A stretch of DNA of 15,261 nt from Parcubacteria group bacterium CG11_big_fil_rev_8_21_14_0_20_39_22 (GCA_002787175.1 PCWC01000024.1:1-15261), one strand, 5' to 3'. Counted from the stretch's first letter, positions 5,976-13,021 are shown. Program-made: numbers and translations. The notes: generated from the letters alone by a model not told the origin.

Positions 5976-7234
5976 ATAGGAAGGTTTGCTGGTGCCTCAG
6001 ATTTTTTCGATGCAATACGATCAAACGTAGGTGTTTGCACCACTCCTCCGGGCATATGGTATATGGTGGCAAGCTCTTCAGTAGTAAGGATAAACGGTTT
6101 TCCAGGTCTACTCAAGTAGTTTTTAAAGGGTGGCTGAAAATACGACCTCCTTTTATAAGCTTCGAGCATTGTTTTCTCAAGATTATTGCGTCGTTTTCTC
6201 TTGAAGTCTTGCCAAGGATAATCAAAATCAGTAAAAGAACCGAGCTTGAATCCATTGAGGCCGACCGAACTGTACTGTCGAAATGAACCAATAAGACCAT
6301 TTATACTTATAGGTCGAAAAGCTTCATTTTTTGCAATATAAGCACCCCTTATAGCAACCTCAAAGGGATATTTGTCGAGACTTCGTTCAATGGCTTTTAT
6401 GGCATCCTGCTGTCCGGAAGTCAAATTGGTAAACTTACCTATTATCTTACCTTCAGGGTCTTTGACCTCTTCGATTCCTTCAGATTTTATCTTTTCGATT
6501 AAATCAAGTCCTGCTTTTCTCCAATCTTCTTTTCCCAAAATTCTACCGTCCTTAAATTTCTCTTTTTTATGTGCCTGTATAAGTATTTGTATCCAGGCAT
6601 ATTCGCCCTTTTTAAGCGAACCGAGATATTCAATCACAGAAGACATCGGTTCGACCTTATGCTCTTCTTTCGGGTCTTTATCGAGCCCGTAATCAACATA
6701 AGTCTTTATCGGATACGGATCAGGCTTTTCAAGCATAAAATACGTAATCCACATAGACCATTTATCAAGGTCGTGATGAACCATAGTGGTGTAATCGGGT
6801 ACTTCGTGCAACTCGATTGTTGGATATTGAGCATACAATTGAGCTTCGACAAAATCTTTCCACTTTGCATGGGTCCAGATGAAAAATTTTACCTTTCCTT
6901 CAAGGGACACGAGCTCAAATGAAAACCAAGGTCGTACTTTTCCATCAAAATAAGTTTCGAGCTCAGTAGCAGCTCCCGTCTGGTAGAGTTGAGAGAAGAA
7001 TATCTCCATAGCTGCCGGAGATTTATCTATCTCTCTCGGCAATTTAATCTCAAGTATGCTAAAGCCCTGTTTTAAAATATAGTCGGAACGCCTGTATGTC
7101 AGCCATAACTGCAAAAATATTACAGACAAAGTAAGTGGCACCCAAACCGGAGCAAAAAACCACAAAACTTCGAAAACGCCGGCATAGATATCGAGCCGAA
7201 ACGTCTCGTAAAAAGTGGAATACAATTGTCCCAT
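5972..7234 (-). CDS. Membrane-anchored CPR protein resembling the non-ATPase part of VirB4/HerA-like proteins
   Basis: This 420-residue protein has one membrane helix near the N-terminus (about 23-45, LWFFAPVWVPLTLSVIFLQL). After it come LEIKLPREIDKSPAAMEIFF (61-80), GKVRPWFSFELVSLEGKVKFFIW (98-120) and QYPTIELHEVPDY (136-148). Near the C-terminus is FILTTEELATIYHMPGGVVQTP (about 381-402), followed by NLPI. From memory of the families, these blocks resemble the region that precedes the motor domain in VirB4/HerA-type conjugation ATPases of CPR bacteria and archaea. No Walker A or B motif is present, so this is a stand-alone, motorless version. It overlaps mltG by four bases, which suggests an envelope role, perhaps tied to wall opening for a secretion or pilus machine (inference). 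The real function is unknown. Confidence 0.65.
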   Translation of the reverse strand: MGQLYSTFYETFRLDIYAGVFEVLWFFAPVWVPLTLSVIFLQLWLTYRRSDYILKQGFSILEIKLPREIDKSPAAMEIFFSQLYQTGAATELETYFDGKVRPWFSFELVSLEGKVKFFIWTHAKWKDFVEAQLYAQYPTIELHEVPDYTTMVHHDLDKWSMWITYFMLEKPDPYPIKTYVDYGLDKDPKEEHKVEPMSSVIEYLGSLKKGEYAWIQILIQAHKKEKFKDGRILGKEDWRKAGLDLIEKIKSEGIEEVKDPEGKIIGKFTNLTSGQQDAIKAIERSLDKYPFEVAIRGAYIAKNEAFRPISINGLIGSFRQYSSVGLNGFKLGSFTDFDYPWQDFKRKRRNNLEKTMLEAYKRRSYFQPPFKNYLSRPGKPFILTTEELATIYHMPGGVVQTPTFDRIASKKSEAPANLPI

Positions 7235-7242
7235 AGGCTTTT

Positions 7243-7248
7243 ATTATA
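7243..7248 (-). promoter_or_regulatory. Consensus -10 TATAAT of the membrane protein-mltG operon
   Basis: A perfect TATAAT on the minus strand ends eight bases before the ATG at 7234, giving a leaderless or almost leaderless transcript. A weak -35 candidate TTCAAA (7272-7267) lies 18 bases upstream. The box is 28 bases beyond the upstream gene's terminator, so the two units are cleanly separated. Confidence 0.7.
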
Positions 7249-7275
7249 ACACTAAAAGTGGGGATTTTTGAAAGC

Positions 7276-7318
7276 AAAAACGACACAGTCCGACCTTCGG
7301 TCGGACTGTGTCGTTTTT
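7276..7318 (-). terminator. Strong Rho-independent terminator, 20-bp stem
   Basis: AAAAACGACACAGTCCGACC (7276-7295) is the exact reverse complement of 7299-7318, with the triloop TTC. Read on the minus strand the stem ends in five T. It begins eight bases after the stop codon of the sigma4/HARE gene (7327). The symmetric A and T runs mean it could work in both directions. Confidence 0.9.
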
Positions 7319-7326
7319 AACTTTTT

Positions 7327-8358
7327 CTATTTCAAAACCATATACCTACCGTCGGAATCTTTTTTAAAAAACTTGTTGTTTTGTAAATTAACGAGAATTG
7401 TATTTTCTTTTACGTATCGTTCTTTGAGAACCTTGTCTATTATCTCATCTTTGGTAAGCGGACCGTTTTTAGAGATTACGTTTCTTATAACATCTTTGAC
7501 TACACCACTCGCATAACCCCATTCAGAAAGTGCGTAAAGTCCCCTTCCAACCAAAACAAAACGAGGGTCTTTTATGAGCTCATTATGTGTAGTGGCGACG
7601 TGTGCCTTTCTACCAAAAGTCTTTTCTATTTCCTTTGCAACTTCGCGGAAATGTATAGGTGAACCGTGCCTTCTTATGACAAGAAAGGCGTAATCTCTCA
7701 TACCTTTTGATCTTACGTTTGGTGAAGTAGCTTTCCCCCATTCACCCAAAGGATTTTTTCCTATACCTTTTGACATATTAAGCCACCTTCTGACAATCTC
7801 CTCTTTCTTGTAAGATTCGTCGACTTCTTCGATATGTCCGAGAAAAGCCGCTATTATGTCAAGCTCAGAAATCAAATCATCATCAGTTAGGTTTTTGTAG
7901 AGCTTCATCAATGCTTCATGGACCTGCTTGGCGAGCTTTTCATCTATGTGCCAACGATGATGAAAGTGTTCGTCTTCTTTTTCTTTTTTAAATTTATCAC
8001 CCAAAACAAGCAAAAGGTGGATATGATTTTGCATCCCTTTGTCCTTGGAAAGTGAGGCCAGCAATTCCTCTTCAGCGACAATCCCTCCAAGCTCTTTTAT
8101 TATCCCATCAAGCTCTTCAAATATTGCAGCTTCCTTCTTAAATTGGTCTGATTTCTTTATACTCGAAAGAGCGTAGTTCTCTATCTGCCTTACTCTTTCG
8201 CGTGTAATTCCGTACTTTTTACCTATCTTCTCAAGAGTAGATCTCTCCGAATCTTTATCGAGCCCATACCTGCTCACAAGTACATCCCGAGTTCGTTCGG
8301 GTAATACTGATAAAAGCTTTTTAACTATTTGTTTCGGCTTTGATTTCAATTTTTTCAT
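7327..8358 (-). CDS. Sigma-70 region 4 / HARE-HTH DNA-binding regulator
   Basis: In this 343-residue protein, residues about 17-70 are a sigma-70 region 4: LPERTRDVLVSRYGLD, then TLEKIGKKYGITRERVRQIENYALSSIKK, the helix-turn-helix that reads -35 boxes. Regions 1-3 are absent, so it cannot melt promoters as a normal sigma factor. The middle (about 75-210) is helical and charged, with no family I recognise. Residues about 219-285 match the HARE-HTH domain (DYAFLVIRRHGSPIHFREVAKEI and DPRFVLVGRGLYALSEWG), found in the RNA polymerase delta subunit and chromatin proteins. A further winged-helix-like segment (about 285-343) follows. It may be an RNA-polymerase-associated regulator or a -35 reader (inference). 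It lies 144 bases after leuS and is closed by a strong terminator. Confidence 0.8.
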   Translation of the reverse strand: MKKLKSKPKQIVKKLLSVLPERTRDVLVSRYGLDKDSERSTLEKIGKKYGITRERVRQIENYALSSIKKSDQFKKEAAIFEELDGIIKELGGIVAEEELLASLSKDKGMQNHIHLLLVLGDKFKKEKEDEHFHHRWHIDEKLAKQVHEALMKLYKNLTDDDLISELDIIAAFLGHIEEVDESYKKEEIVRRWLNMSKGIGKNPLGEWGKATSPNVRSKGMRDYAFLVIRRHGSPIHFREVAKEIEKTFGRKAHVATTHNELIKDPRFVLVGRGLYALSEWGYASGVVKDVIRNVISKNGPLTKDEIIDKVLKERYVKENTILVNLQNNKFFKKDSDGRYMVLK

Positions 8359-8382
8359 AAATCATTAAAATAAGTTCTATTA

Positions 8383-8411
8383 TTTGTATCACTATATACC
8401 ACACAAGTCAA
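8383..8411 (-). promoter_or_regulatory. Possible promoter of the sigma4/HARE gene (TTGACT, 17 bp, TACAAA)
   Basis: TTGACT (8411-8406) is the closest match to the consensus -35 in the window and is followed after 17 bases by TACAAA (8388-8383). The transcript would have a leader of about 18 bases without a Shine-Dalgarno sequence. An imperfect 16-bp palindrome (8437-8452) lies 25 bases upstream of the -35. Confidence 0.5.
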
Positions 8412-8436
8412 GCTCAAGGGCTGCATTACTGACCTC

Positions 8437-8452
8437 ATTGACCCGGATCAAT
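8437..8452. promoter_or_regulatory. Operator-like palindrome upstream of the sigma4/HARE gene
   Basis: On the minus strand ATTGATCCGGGTCAAT pairs with itself at seven of eight positions (the sixth is a T/G pair). Next to it GGTCA occurs twice, nine bases apart. It sits between the leuS stop codon and the putative -35 box. Binding by the gene's own product is only a guess. Confidence 0.35.
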
Positions 8453-8502
8453 ACTTCAAAAATCGGATTTTACATAAAGATGCCGCAAAACACTGTCATA
8501 AT

Positions 8503-11500
8503 CTACTGCACAACTATACTTACAAGCTTACCTGGAACATGGAAAGTTTTCACCACCTTTTTACCCTCAATCCATCTCAATACTTCCGGCATCGACATCG
8601 CTTTTTCCTCCATTTCTTGCTTTTCGATACTAGGAGAGGCTGTGAAAGTCGCTCTGATTTTACCATTTATCTGGACTGCAATTTTGACCTCATCAAGTAG
8701 CAATTTATCGGGATCATAACTCGGCCAAAAACTCTCTGTTATCGATTTACTGTGACCAATCTGATGCCAAAGCTCTTCCGTAATATGTGGTGCAAATGGA
8801 TTCAAAAGCATTAAGAAAGTTTCAAAATATGACTGAGATATAGATTCTTGTTTTTCCAAAAGATTAAGGCAAGACATAAGCTGGCTAATTGCGGTATTAA
8901 ATTTCATTGACTCAATATCCTCACCTACTTTCTTTATTGTAATATTCATCATTGTATCGACTTCATTGATTGCTTCCTTGTCATTAGCAGTAACTTTGCC
9001 AGCAAATTTCCATACTCTTTCCAAAAATCGACGAGACCCCACCATACTATCTGTATTCCAAGCAATCGCTTGATCGAAAGGTCCCATAAACATCTCGTAT
9101 ACTCGCATAGTATCGGCTCCGAAACGTTTGACTATATCATCGGGATTTATAACATTACCGTAACGCTTACTCATCTTTCTTCCATCCTCTGCCATTATAA
9201 GTCCTACATGTTGAAGTCTATCAAATGGCTCGTTGGTACTTACAATACCCAAATCGTACAAAAATTTATGCCAAAAACGTGCATAGATAAGATGTCTGGT
9301 CGCATGCTCGGCTCCGCCGACATACAAATCGACCGGTTGCCATTTATCGATTTTTTCTTTGTATTTTGAGATTGGAAACTCGAGATTGTTCGATATCCCC
9401 TTCATAATATAAGCAAGGTAGTACCACGAAGACCCTGCCCATTGTGGCATAGTGTTAGTTTCTCTCTTACCTTCCCCGCCACACTCGGGACACGGCACAT
9501 TGACCCAATCAGATATGTTTGCAAGCGGAGATTCTCCAGTACCAGTCGGCTCATAACTTTCTACATTCGGGAGCTTAACCGGCAAATCATTCTCTGGAAC
9601 CGGAACTATCATATATTCCTTGCCGTCAATAACTACGAAATCAATGTTTTTTCTTAGTGGTTCTTGCTTCTTGAAATTTGTATCTTCCCAACATTTACGG
9701 CAGTAAATCACAGGTATCGGCTCCCCCCAGTATCGCTGACGAGAAAAGACCCAGTCACGGAGTTTGTAGTTTAAAGTCTTATCAGCTAAACCTTTAGTTT
9801 TAAGCCACTCTACGATTTTTAATCTCGCCTCTTCAGATTTCAAGCCATCAAATTCACCAGAATTTACCAAAACACCTTCGCCACTAAAGCATTCTTCCAG
9901 CTTTTCAACCTTTTCCCATAATTTACCGTCATCGGGTCTTATAGATACTTTAATTGGTATGTTGTAAAGTTTAGCCATATCAAAATCTCTTTCATCGTGT
10001 GCATCGGCAAAAATCGCACCGGTTCCATAATGAGCTAACACGAAATCGGATACCCATATAGGTAGTTCTCCGCCATCTGCTGGATTTGTAGCTCTTAATC
10101 CTTTGACCTCTATTCCTGTTTTTTTCTTACCCTCGTCTGTACGCTCAATCTCAGTTTTCTTGCTTGCTTCATTTATATAATTTGAGATTTCTTCTCGGTT
10201 AGAAATCATCGACAAAAATCTTTTGTCGGATAAAAGAGGGTGCTCCGGTGAGAGAACCACGAAAGCCGCACTAAATATAGTGTCGGCTCTGGTTGTAAAA
10301 ACCGGTATGTTATAGAGGATAGCGTCAAGTATGGTCGACTCCTCACTCCCCGTAAAGTGACTGCCAGTGGCTTCGACATAGTCTATATCTGTACCCAATC
10401 CATTTGCCAATTCTTCGGCTTGTTCCACACTCACGGCAGAATCATTTATATCTTGCAAGATTTTTATAAACCCTACATTTGACTTTATTTTCTCAAAATC
10501 AAAATTCCAGTCGAATTTATCCTTAAAATTCCTATCTTTGTCTTTAAAATTTGGTGATACAAAACCTCCAGCCGTTACCAGACCCGCAATTTTCTTATCA
10601 AGTTTTTCTATCACCTTTAAAGCCACGACCGAACCGAGGATGTGTCCCACAATAACCGTATTTTCGTCGAAAGTAACATTATCCATCACAACTGAAACCT
10701 GCCCATCCTCTGTTGGCTCATTTGTATCTGGCAACACCGGTATCTGGACCTTATGACCAAAGTCTTCGAGAGATTCCTTTAACCATTTGTAAAAGTCGTC
10801 CTCCGGTGTGGCGGTAAAACCGTGAAGTATCACAAAATTATACCCAGTCTTTATTGGAAACTTTATGGTTGCACCCTCCGAACGCCCTATCCAGTTTTTC
10901 TGTGATTCGATTATAGATTTTGGCCAATTTAAACCTTCGAGATCAGAAATCAATCGGTCGGCATAGTCGGTAATCTTAAGAACCCATTGACGCATCGCTT
11001 TTTTCTCTACGGGAGTGCCACATCTCTCACACTTACCGTCTTCCACATCTTCATTTGCAAGCCCAGTCTTACACGATGGACACCAGTTTATCGGCTCGTC
11101 TGACTGATAAGCGAGTCCTTTTTTAAGCATTTGCAAGAATATCCACTGAGTCCATTTATAATACTCAGGATCAGTCGTATCTACCTCCCTATCCCAATCA
11201 TAATTGAAGCCGAGTATAGAAAGCTGTTCTTTGTAACGAGCAATATTTTTTTCAACCGCCGTTTTGGGATGGACTTTGTTTTTAATGGCGTAATTTTCGG
11301 CAGGTAAGCCGAAAGCGTCAAAGCCCATTGGGTGCAATATATAATAACCCTGCATCGCTTTCATTCGAGAATATACATCGGTCGCTATATAACCTTTTGG
11401 ATGTCCCACGTGCAACCCTTCCCCTGATGGATAAGGGAACATATCGAGTACATAGCACTTTTTGTTTGTACTGTTTTCTTTAGTAGCAAAAAGACCTTCC

Positions 11501-11556
11501 TCTTCCCATTTCTTCTGCCATTTTGCCTCAATTTTTAAGTGATCGTACTCTGTCAT
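8503..11556 (-). CDS. leuS: Leucyl-tRNA synthetase with an inserted alpha/beta-hydrolase-like domain
   Basis: This 1017-residue class I synthetase charges tRNA-Leu. In order: HVGH signature (49-52) in PYPSGEGLHVGHPKGY; zinc site CPSC...CERC (Cys159, 162, 176, 179); FPI, where the CP1 editing domain begins; an insert of about 180 residues (about 239-417) resembling a complete RBBP9/YdeN hydrolase; then the editing domain resumes with VFTTRADTIFSAAF and keeps AHDERDF with the conserved Asp524. After that come a second Cys4 site (CRKC, CPEC), SSWYYLAY, the KMSKR loop (about 795-799) and the tRNA-binding C-terminus. Start choice: ATG at 11556 matches relatives and is seven bases from a -10 box; the in-frame ATG at 11592 overlaps the -35. 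Bacterial LeuRS is usually about 800-880 residues, and the insert accounts for most of the excess. Confidence 0.95.
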   Translation of the reverse strand: MTEYDHLKIEAKWQKKWEEEGLFATKENSTNKKCYVLDMFPYPSGEGLHVGHPKGYIATDVYSRMKAMQGYYILHPMGFDAFGLPAENYAIKNKVHPKTAVEKNIARYKEQLSILGFNYDWDREVDTTDPEYYKWTQWIFLQMLKKGLAYQSDEPINWCPSCKTGLANEDVEDGKCERCGTPVEKKAMRQWVLKITDYADRLISDLEGLNWPKSIIESQKNWIGRSEGATIKFPIKTGYNFVILHGFTATPEDDFYKWLKESLEDFGHKVQIPVLPDTNEPTEDGQVSVVMDNVTFDENTVIVGHILGSVVALKVIEKLDKKIAGLVTAGGFVSPNFKDKDRNFKDKFDWNFDFEKIKSNVGFIKILQDINDSAVSVEQAEELANGLGTDIDYVEATGSHFTGSEESTILDAILYNIPVFTTRADTIFSAAFVVLSPEHPLLSDKRFLSMISNREEISNYINEASKKTEIERTDEGKKKTGIEVKGLRATNPADGGELPIWVSDFVLAHYGTGAIFADAHDERDFDMAKLYNIPIKVSIRPDDGKLWEKVEKLEECFSGEGVLVNSGEFDGLKSEEARLKIVEWLKTKGLADKTLNYKLRDWVFSRQRYWGEPIPVIYCRKCWEDTNFKKQEPLRKNIDFVVIDGKEYMIVPVPENDLPVKLPNVESYEPTGTGESPLANISDWVNVPCPECGGEGKRETNTMPQWAGSSWYYLAYIMKGISNNLEFPISKYKEKIDKWQPVDLYVGGAEHATRHLIYARFWHKFLYDLGIVSTNEPFDRLQHVGLIMAEDGRKMSKRYGNVINPDDIVKRFGADTMRVYEMFMGPFDQAIAWNTDSMVGSRRFLERVWKFAGKVTANDKEAINEVDTMMNITIKKVGEDIESMKFNTAISQLMSCLNLLEKQESISQSYFETFLMLLNPFAPHITEELWHQIGHSKSITESFWPSYDPDKLLLDEVKIAVQINGKIRATFTASPSIEKQEMEEKAMSMPEVLRWIEGKKVVKTFHVPGKLVSIVVQ
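10306..10842 (-). other. Hydrolase-like insert within leuS (domain annotation)
   Basis: LeuRS residues about 239-417 read as an RBBP9/YdeN-type alpha/beta hydrolase: VILHGFTATPEDDFYKWL (strand and oxyanion loop), IPVLPDTNEPT, the nucleophile elbow VGHILGS, AGLVTAGGF, FDWNFDFEKIKSN, QDINDSAVSVEQAEELA (acid region, Asp372 as counted here) and ATGSHFTGSEE (His400). At the nucleophile place, normally Ser in GHSLG, codon 306 (10639-10641) is ATC, Ile. The acid and His candidates remain. The frame is continuous on both sides, with no stop or frameshift. Confidence 0.85.
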
Positions 11557-11563
11557 ACGACAA

Positions 11564-11592
11564 ATAATACAATATTTAGCTACTATCCGCAA
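11564..11592 (-). promoter_or_regulatory. leuS promoter (TTGCGG, 17 bp, TATTAT), leaderless
   Basis: TTGCGG (11592-11587) and TATTAT (11569-11564) are 17 bases apart on the minus strand, and the -10 ends seven bases before ATG. This repeats the mnmA promoter geometry. No room remains for a leader, a T-box or a ribosome binding site. Confidence 0.7.
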
Positions 11593-11641
11593 AAAAAATT
11601 GATGCCAATCTACAAATTAAATTCTAATCTACCAAAAACTA

Positions 11642-12205
11642 TGTAGCATTTAACATGTAACTTGTAACAGGAGGGAATAATTTACAATTTTCAAATAATT
11701 TTCTAATTTCTTAATTTCCAAACCAAAAGAACATTACCCAATCAACGAATGAAATTCCAATCTGCTAATGTCTGCTAATCCTCAAAATATGGATTCTGTT
11801 TTCCTTTTCGTATTTTCGTATCATCATTGGTATTTCGTATTTCACTTTTTCTTCCTAACAGCTATCACCTAAAAGCTAACATCTATTCTTTATGCTACAC
11901 GTTACACGACTCATCCTAACAGCTATTCAGAAGGATTTAAATCCTCCGTCCTCTCCGAATCAGACACCTCCTTTAAGAAAGGAGGAATAAGAGGTGTGAG
12001 AAGTTACAGTATTTCGTATTTCACTTTTTCTTCCTAACAGCTAAAAGCTATCCAGTGATTTTCCCCGGCAGTCTGACTACCTCCGCCGCGGAGGTAGTCA
12101 GACTGCTTCAACTTCTCCTTTTTCTTTTCTTTCTCTCAACTTTCCACACCGTAGAGTCGCTTCCGCTCCCACGGGGTAAACTTTCTAACTTTTAACTTTC
12201 CAACT
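11642..12205. repeat. Repeat island 4 between the Ham1-like gene and leuS
   Basis: No gene is seen in the 677 bases from 11557 to 12233. Contents in order: four class A heptads (11642-11669); the A/T block (11675-11698, identical to 122-145); a 35-base sequence (11830-11864) repeated exactly at 12009-12043; five class D heptads (11855-11889); minus-strand class A units (11886-11906) leading into class D (11916-11929), where 11894-11921 equals 217-244; the 14-bp palindrome AGGATTTAAATCCT (11932-11945); an 8-bp hairpin CCTCCTTT/AAAGGAGG (11967-11985); three class D heptads (12034-12054); the second long palindrome (12068-12106); and four heptads built on AACTT (12178-12205). Confidence 0.75.
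12068..12106. repeat. 39-nt perfect palindrome, copy 2
   Basis: Two exact 19-base arms surround a central C (12087), with a further G/T wobble outside. Apart from the centre, the two arm changes relative to 4737-4777 are both compensated, so pairing is preserved while sequence changes. It follows class D heptads and has no terminator-like T-run. Confidence 0.85.
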
Positions 12206-12233
12206 ACTCAATTCTTTCTAAAAGCCCTCCACT

Positions 12234-12854
12234 TTATGATCTGACAGAAAACAACTTTCTCATCGCTTCTGCTATCGGAGAGAGTTCGATCATTTCTTCG
12301 TCCTTGCTTTGGTCGGCTATATACTTTGCTGTTGATTTTACTCTGTAGAGTGACCTTACCGGAAAATTCGTATCAATCTCCCCTTTTGGCTTATCCGTCA
12401 GTATGACTTCCCGCTTTGAATGTTCAATTTTTTCATTTCCATCAGGGAAAACAACAGCCCAAGCATCGTCCCAATAGGCGTCGATTTCTCCTCCGGCATC
12501 CTTAGCTATCTTTTTATAATAATCTTGCATTCTACCGGCGATTTCTGTCTTTGAGAGGAGTTTCTCTTCGTCTTCTGGCACAGCGTTTCTACGCACCGTA
12601 ACAGGGTTTGAGGGTTCTCCGTGTATAAAAAAGCCCGTATCACCTGCGAGAATCGGCATATTCACTTCACCCTTATAAGCAAGAGCTTTCTTAAGTGCGT
12701 TTTCTTCGAGATTTCCGTCTTCCAAAGTTTCCTTTGCGTCAATATTCAAATCGTTTGGAGTGAGTATTTTTATCGGAATTGAAAAGTACTCAAGTATCGA
12801 CTCGAGTCTTTTTTTCTTGCCTTCGTTATTGCTTGCAAATAGGACTTCAATCAT
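12234..12854 (-). CDS. Ham1/RdgB-like non-canonical NTP pyrophosphatase, divergent
   Basis: This 206-residue protein probably hydrolyses XTP/dITP-type nucleotides to monophosphates, keeping deaminated purines out of DNA and RNA. N-terminal motifs are typical: FASNNEGKKKRLE (6-18) for SNN-GK, EENALKKALAY (50-60) for ENA-KA, and LAGDTGF (69-75) in place of ADDSGL, keeping the second Asp that acts as base in RdgB. The C-terminal half is unusual: the family's GYDP and SHR blocks are not recognisable and are replaced by FPVRSLYRVKSTAKYIADQS and ELSPIAEAMRKLF. Substrate range is therefore uncertain. It stands alone with its own -10-like box and repeat islands on both sides. Confidence 0.75.
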   Translation of the reverse strand: MIEVLFASNNEGKKKRLESILEYFSIPIKILTPNDLNIDAKETLEDGNLEENALKKALAYKGEVNMPILAGDTGFFIHGEPSNPVTVRRNAVPEDEEKLLSKTEIAGRMQDYYKKIAKDAGGEIDAYWDDAWAVVFPDGNEKIEHSKREVILTDKPKGEIDTNFPVRSLYRVKSTAKYIADQSKDEEMIELSPIAEAMRKLFSVRS

Positions 12855-12863
12855 TGTACTTGC

Positions 12864-12869
12864 ACTATA
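12864..12869 (-). promoter_or_regulatory. -10-like hexamer TATAGT before the Ham1-like gene
   Basis: TATAGT on the minus strand ends nine bases before the ATG at 12854. No -35 match is seen at 16-18 bases. The long hairpin element 12904-13021 ends only 34 bases upstream of this box. Confidence 0.5.
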
Positions 12870-12903
12870 ACATACTTTTTTGAGAAACTGATCTTATGTC
12901 TCG

Positions 12904-13021
12904 CATCCTAAGAAAATGGCAAAATTTCCAGGCAAAAAGCGAGATTGAAGTCGAAATGAACCGAGGTTCATAGAGACTGAAACGAAGGTTTTTGACGGAA
13001 ATTTTGCCATTTTAACGGATG
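12904..13021. repeat. 118-nt long-stem hairpin element (ncRNA or MITE-like)
   Basis: AAAATGGCAAAATTTCC (12913-12929) is the exact reverse complement of 12997-13013. Outside it CATCC (12904-12908) pairs with GGATG (13017-13021) across a small internal loop; inside, a CAAAAA run can pair with TTTTTG. The apical part holds a small TGAAC/GTTCA hairpin around 12957-12970 and two similar words, GAGATTGAAGTCGAA and GAGACTGAAACGAA. No ORF, transposase or target-site duplication is evident. It resembles neither tmRNA, RNase P RNA nor SRP RNA as far as I can tell. A structured RNA, a MITE-like mobile hairpin and a protein-binding element are all possible. Confidence 0.55.

Noticed and set aside
10306..10842. 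An assembly chimera or intein in leuS
   Set aside because: The reading frame is continuous and both junctions fall at an editing-domain boundary. Intein splice blocks (N-terminal Cys/Ser, C-terminal HN) are not seen and the insert has hydrolase motifs. Read-level chimera cannot be excluded from sequence alone.
11557..11592. A 12-residue N-terminal extension of LeuRS from ATG 11592
   Set aside because: Same reason: it overlaps the -35 box, and the canonical LeuRS start (MTEYDHLKIEAKWQKKW) begins at 11556.
11557..11592. T-box riboswitch before leuS
   Set aside because: The -10 box is seven bases before ATG, leaving no leader in which a T-box could form.
12178..12205. Telomere-like repeat
   Set aside because: Seven-base units recall plant telomere repeats, but the units are degenerate, occur in both orientations and are internal, so there is no reason to infer a linear replicon end.
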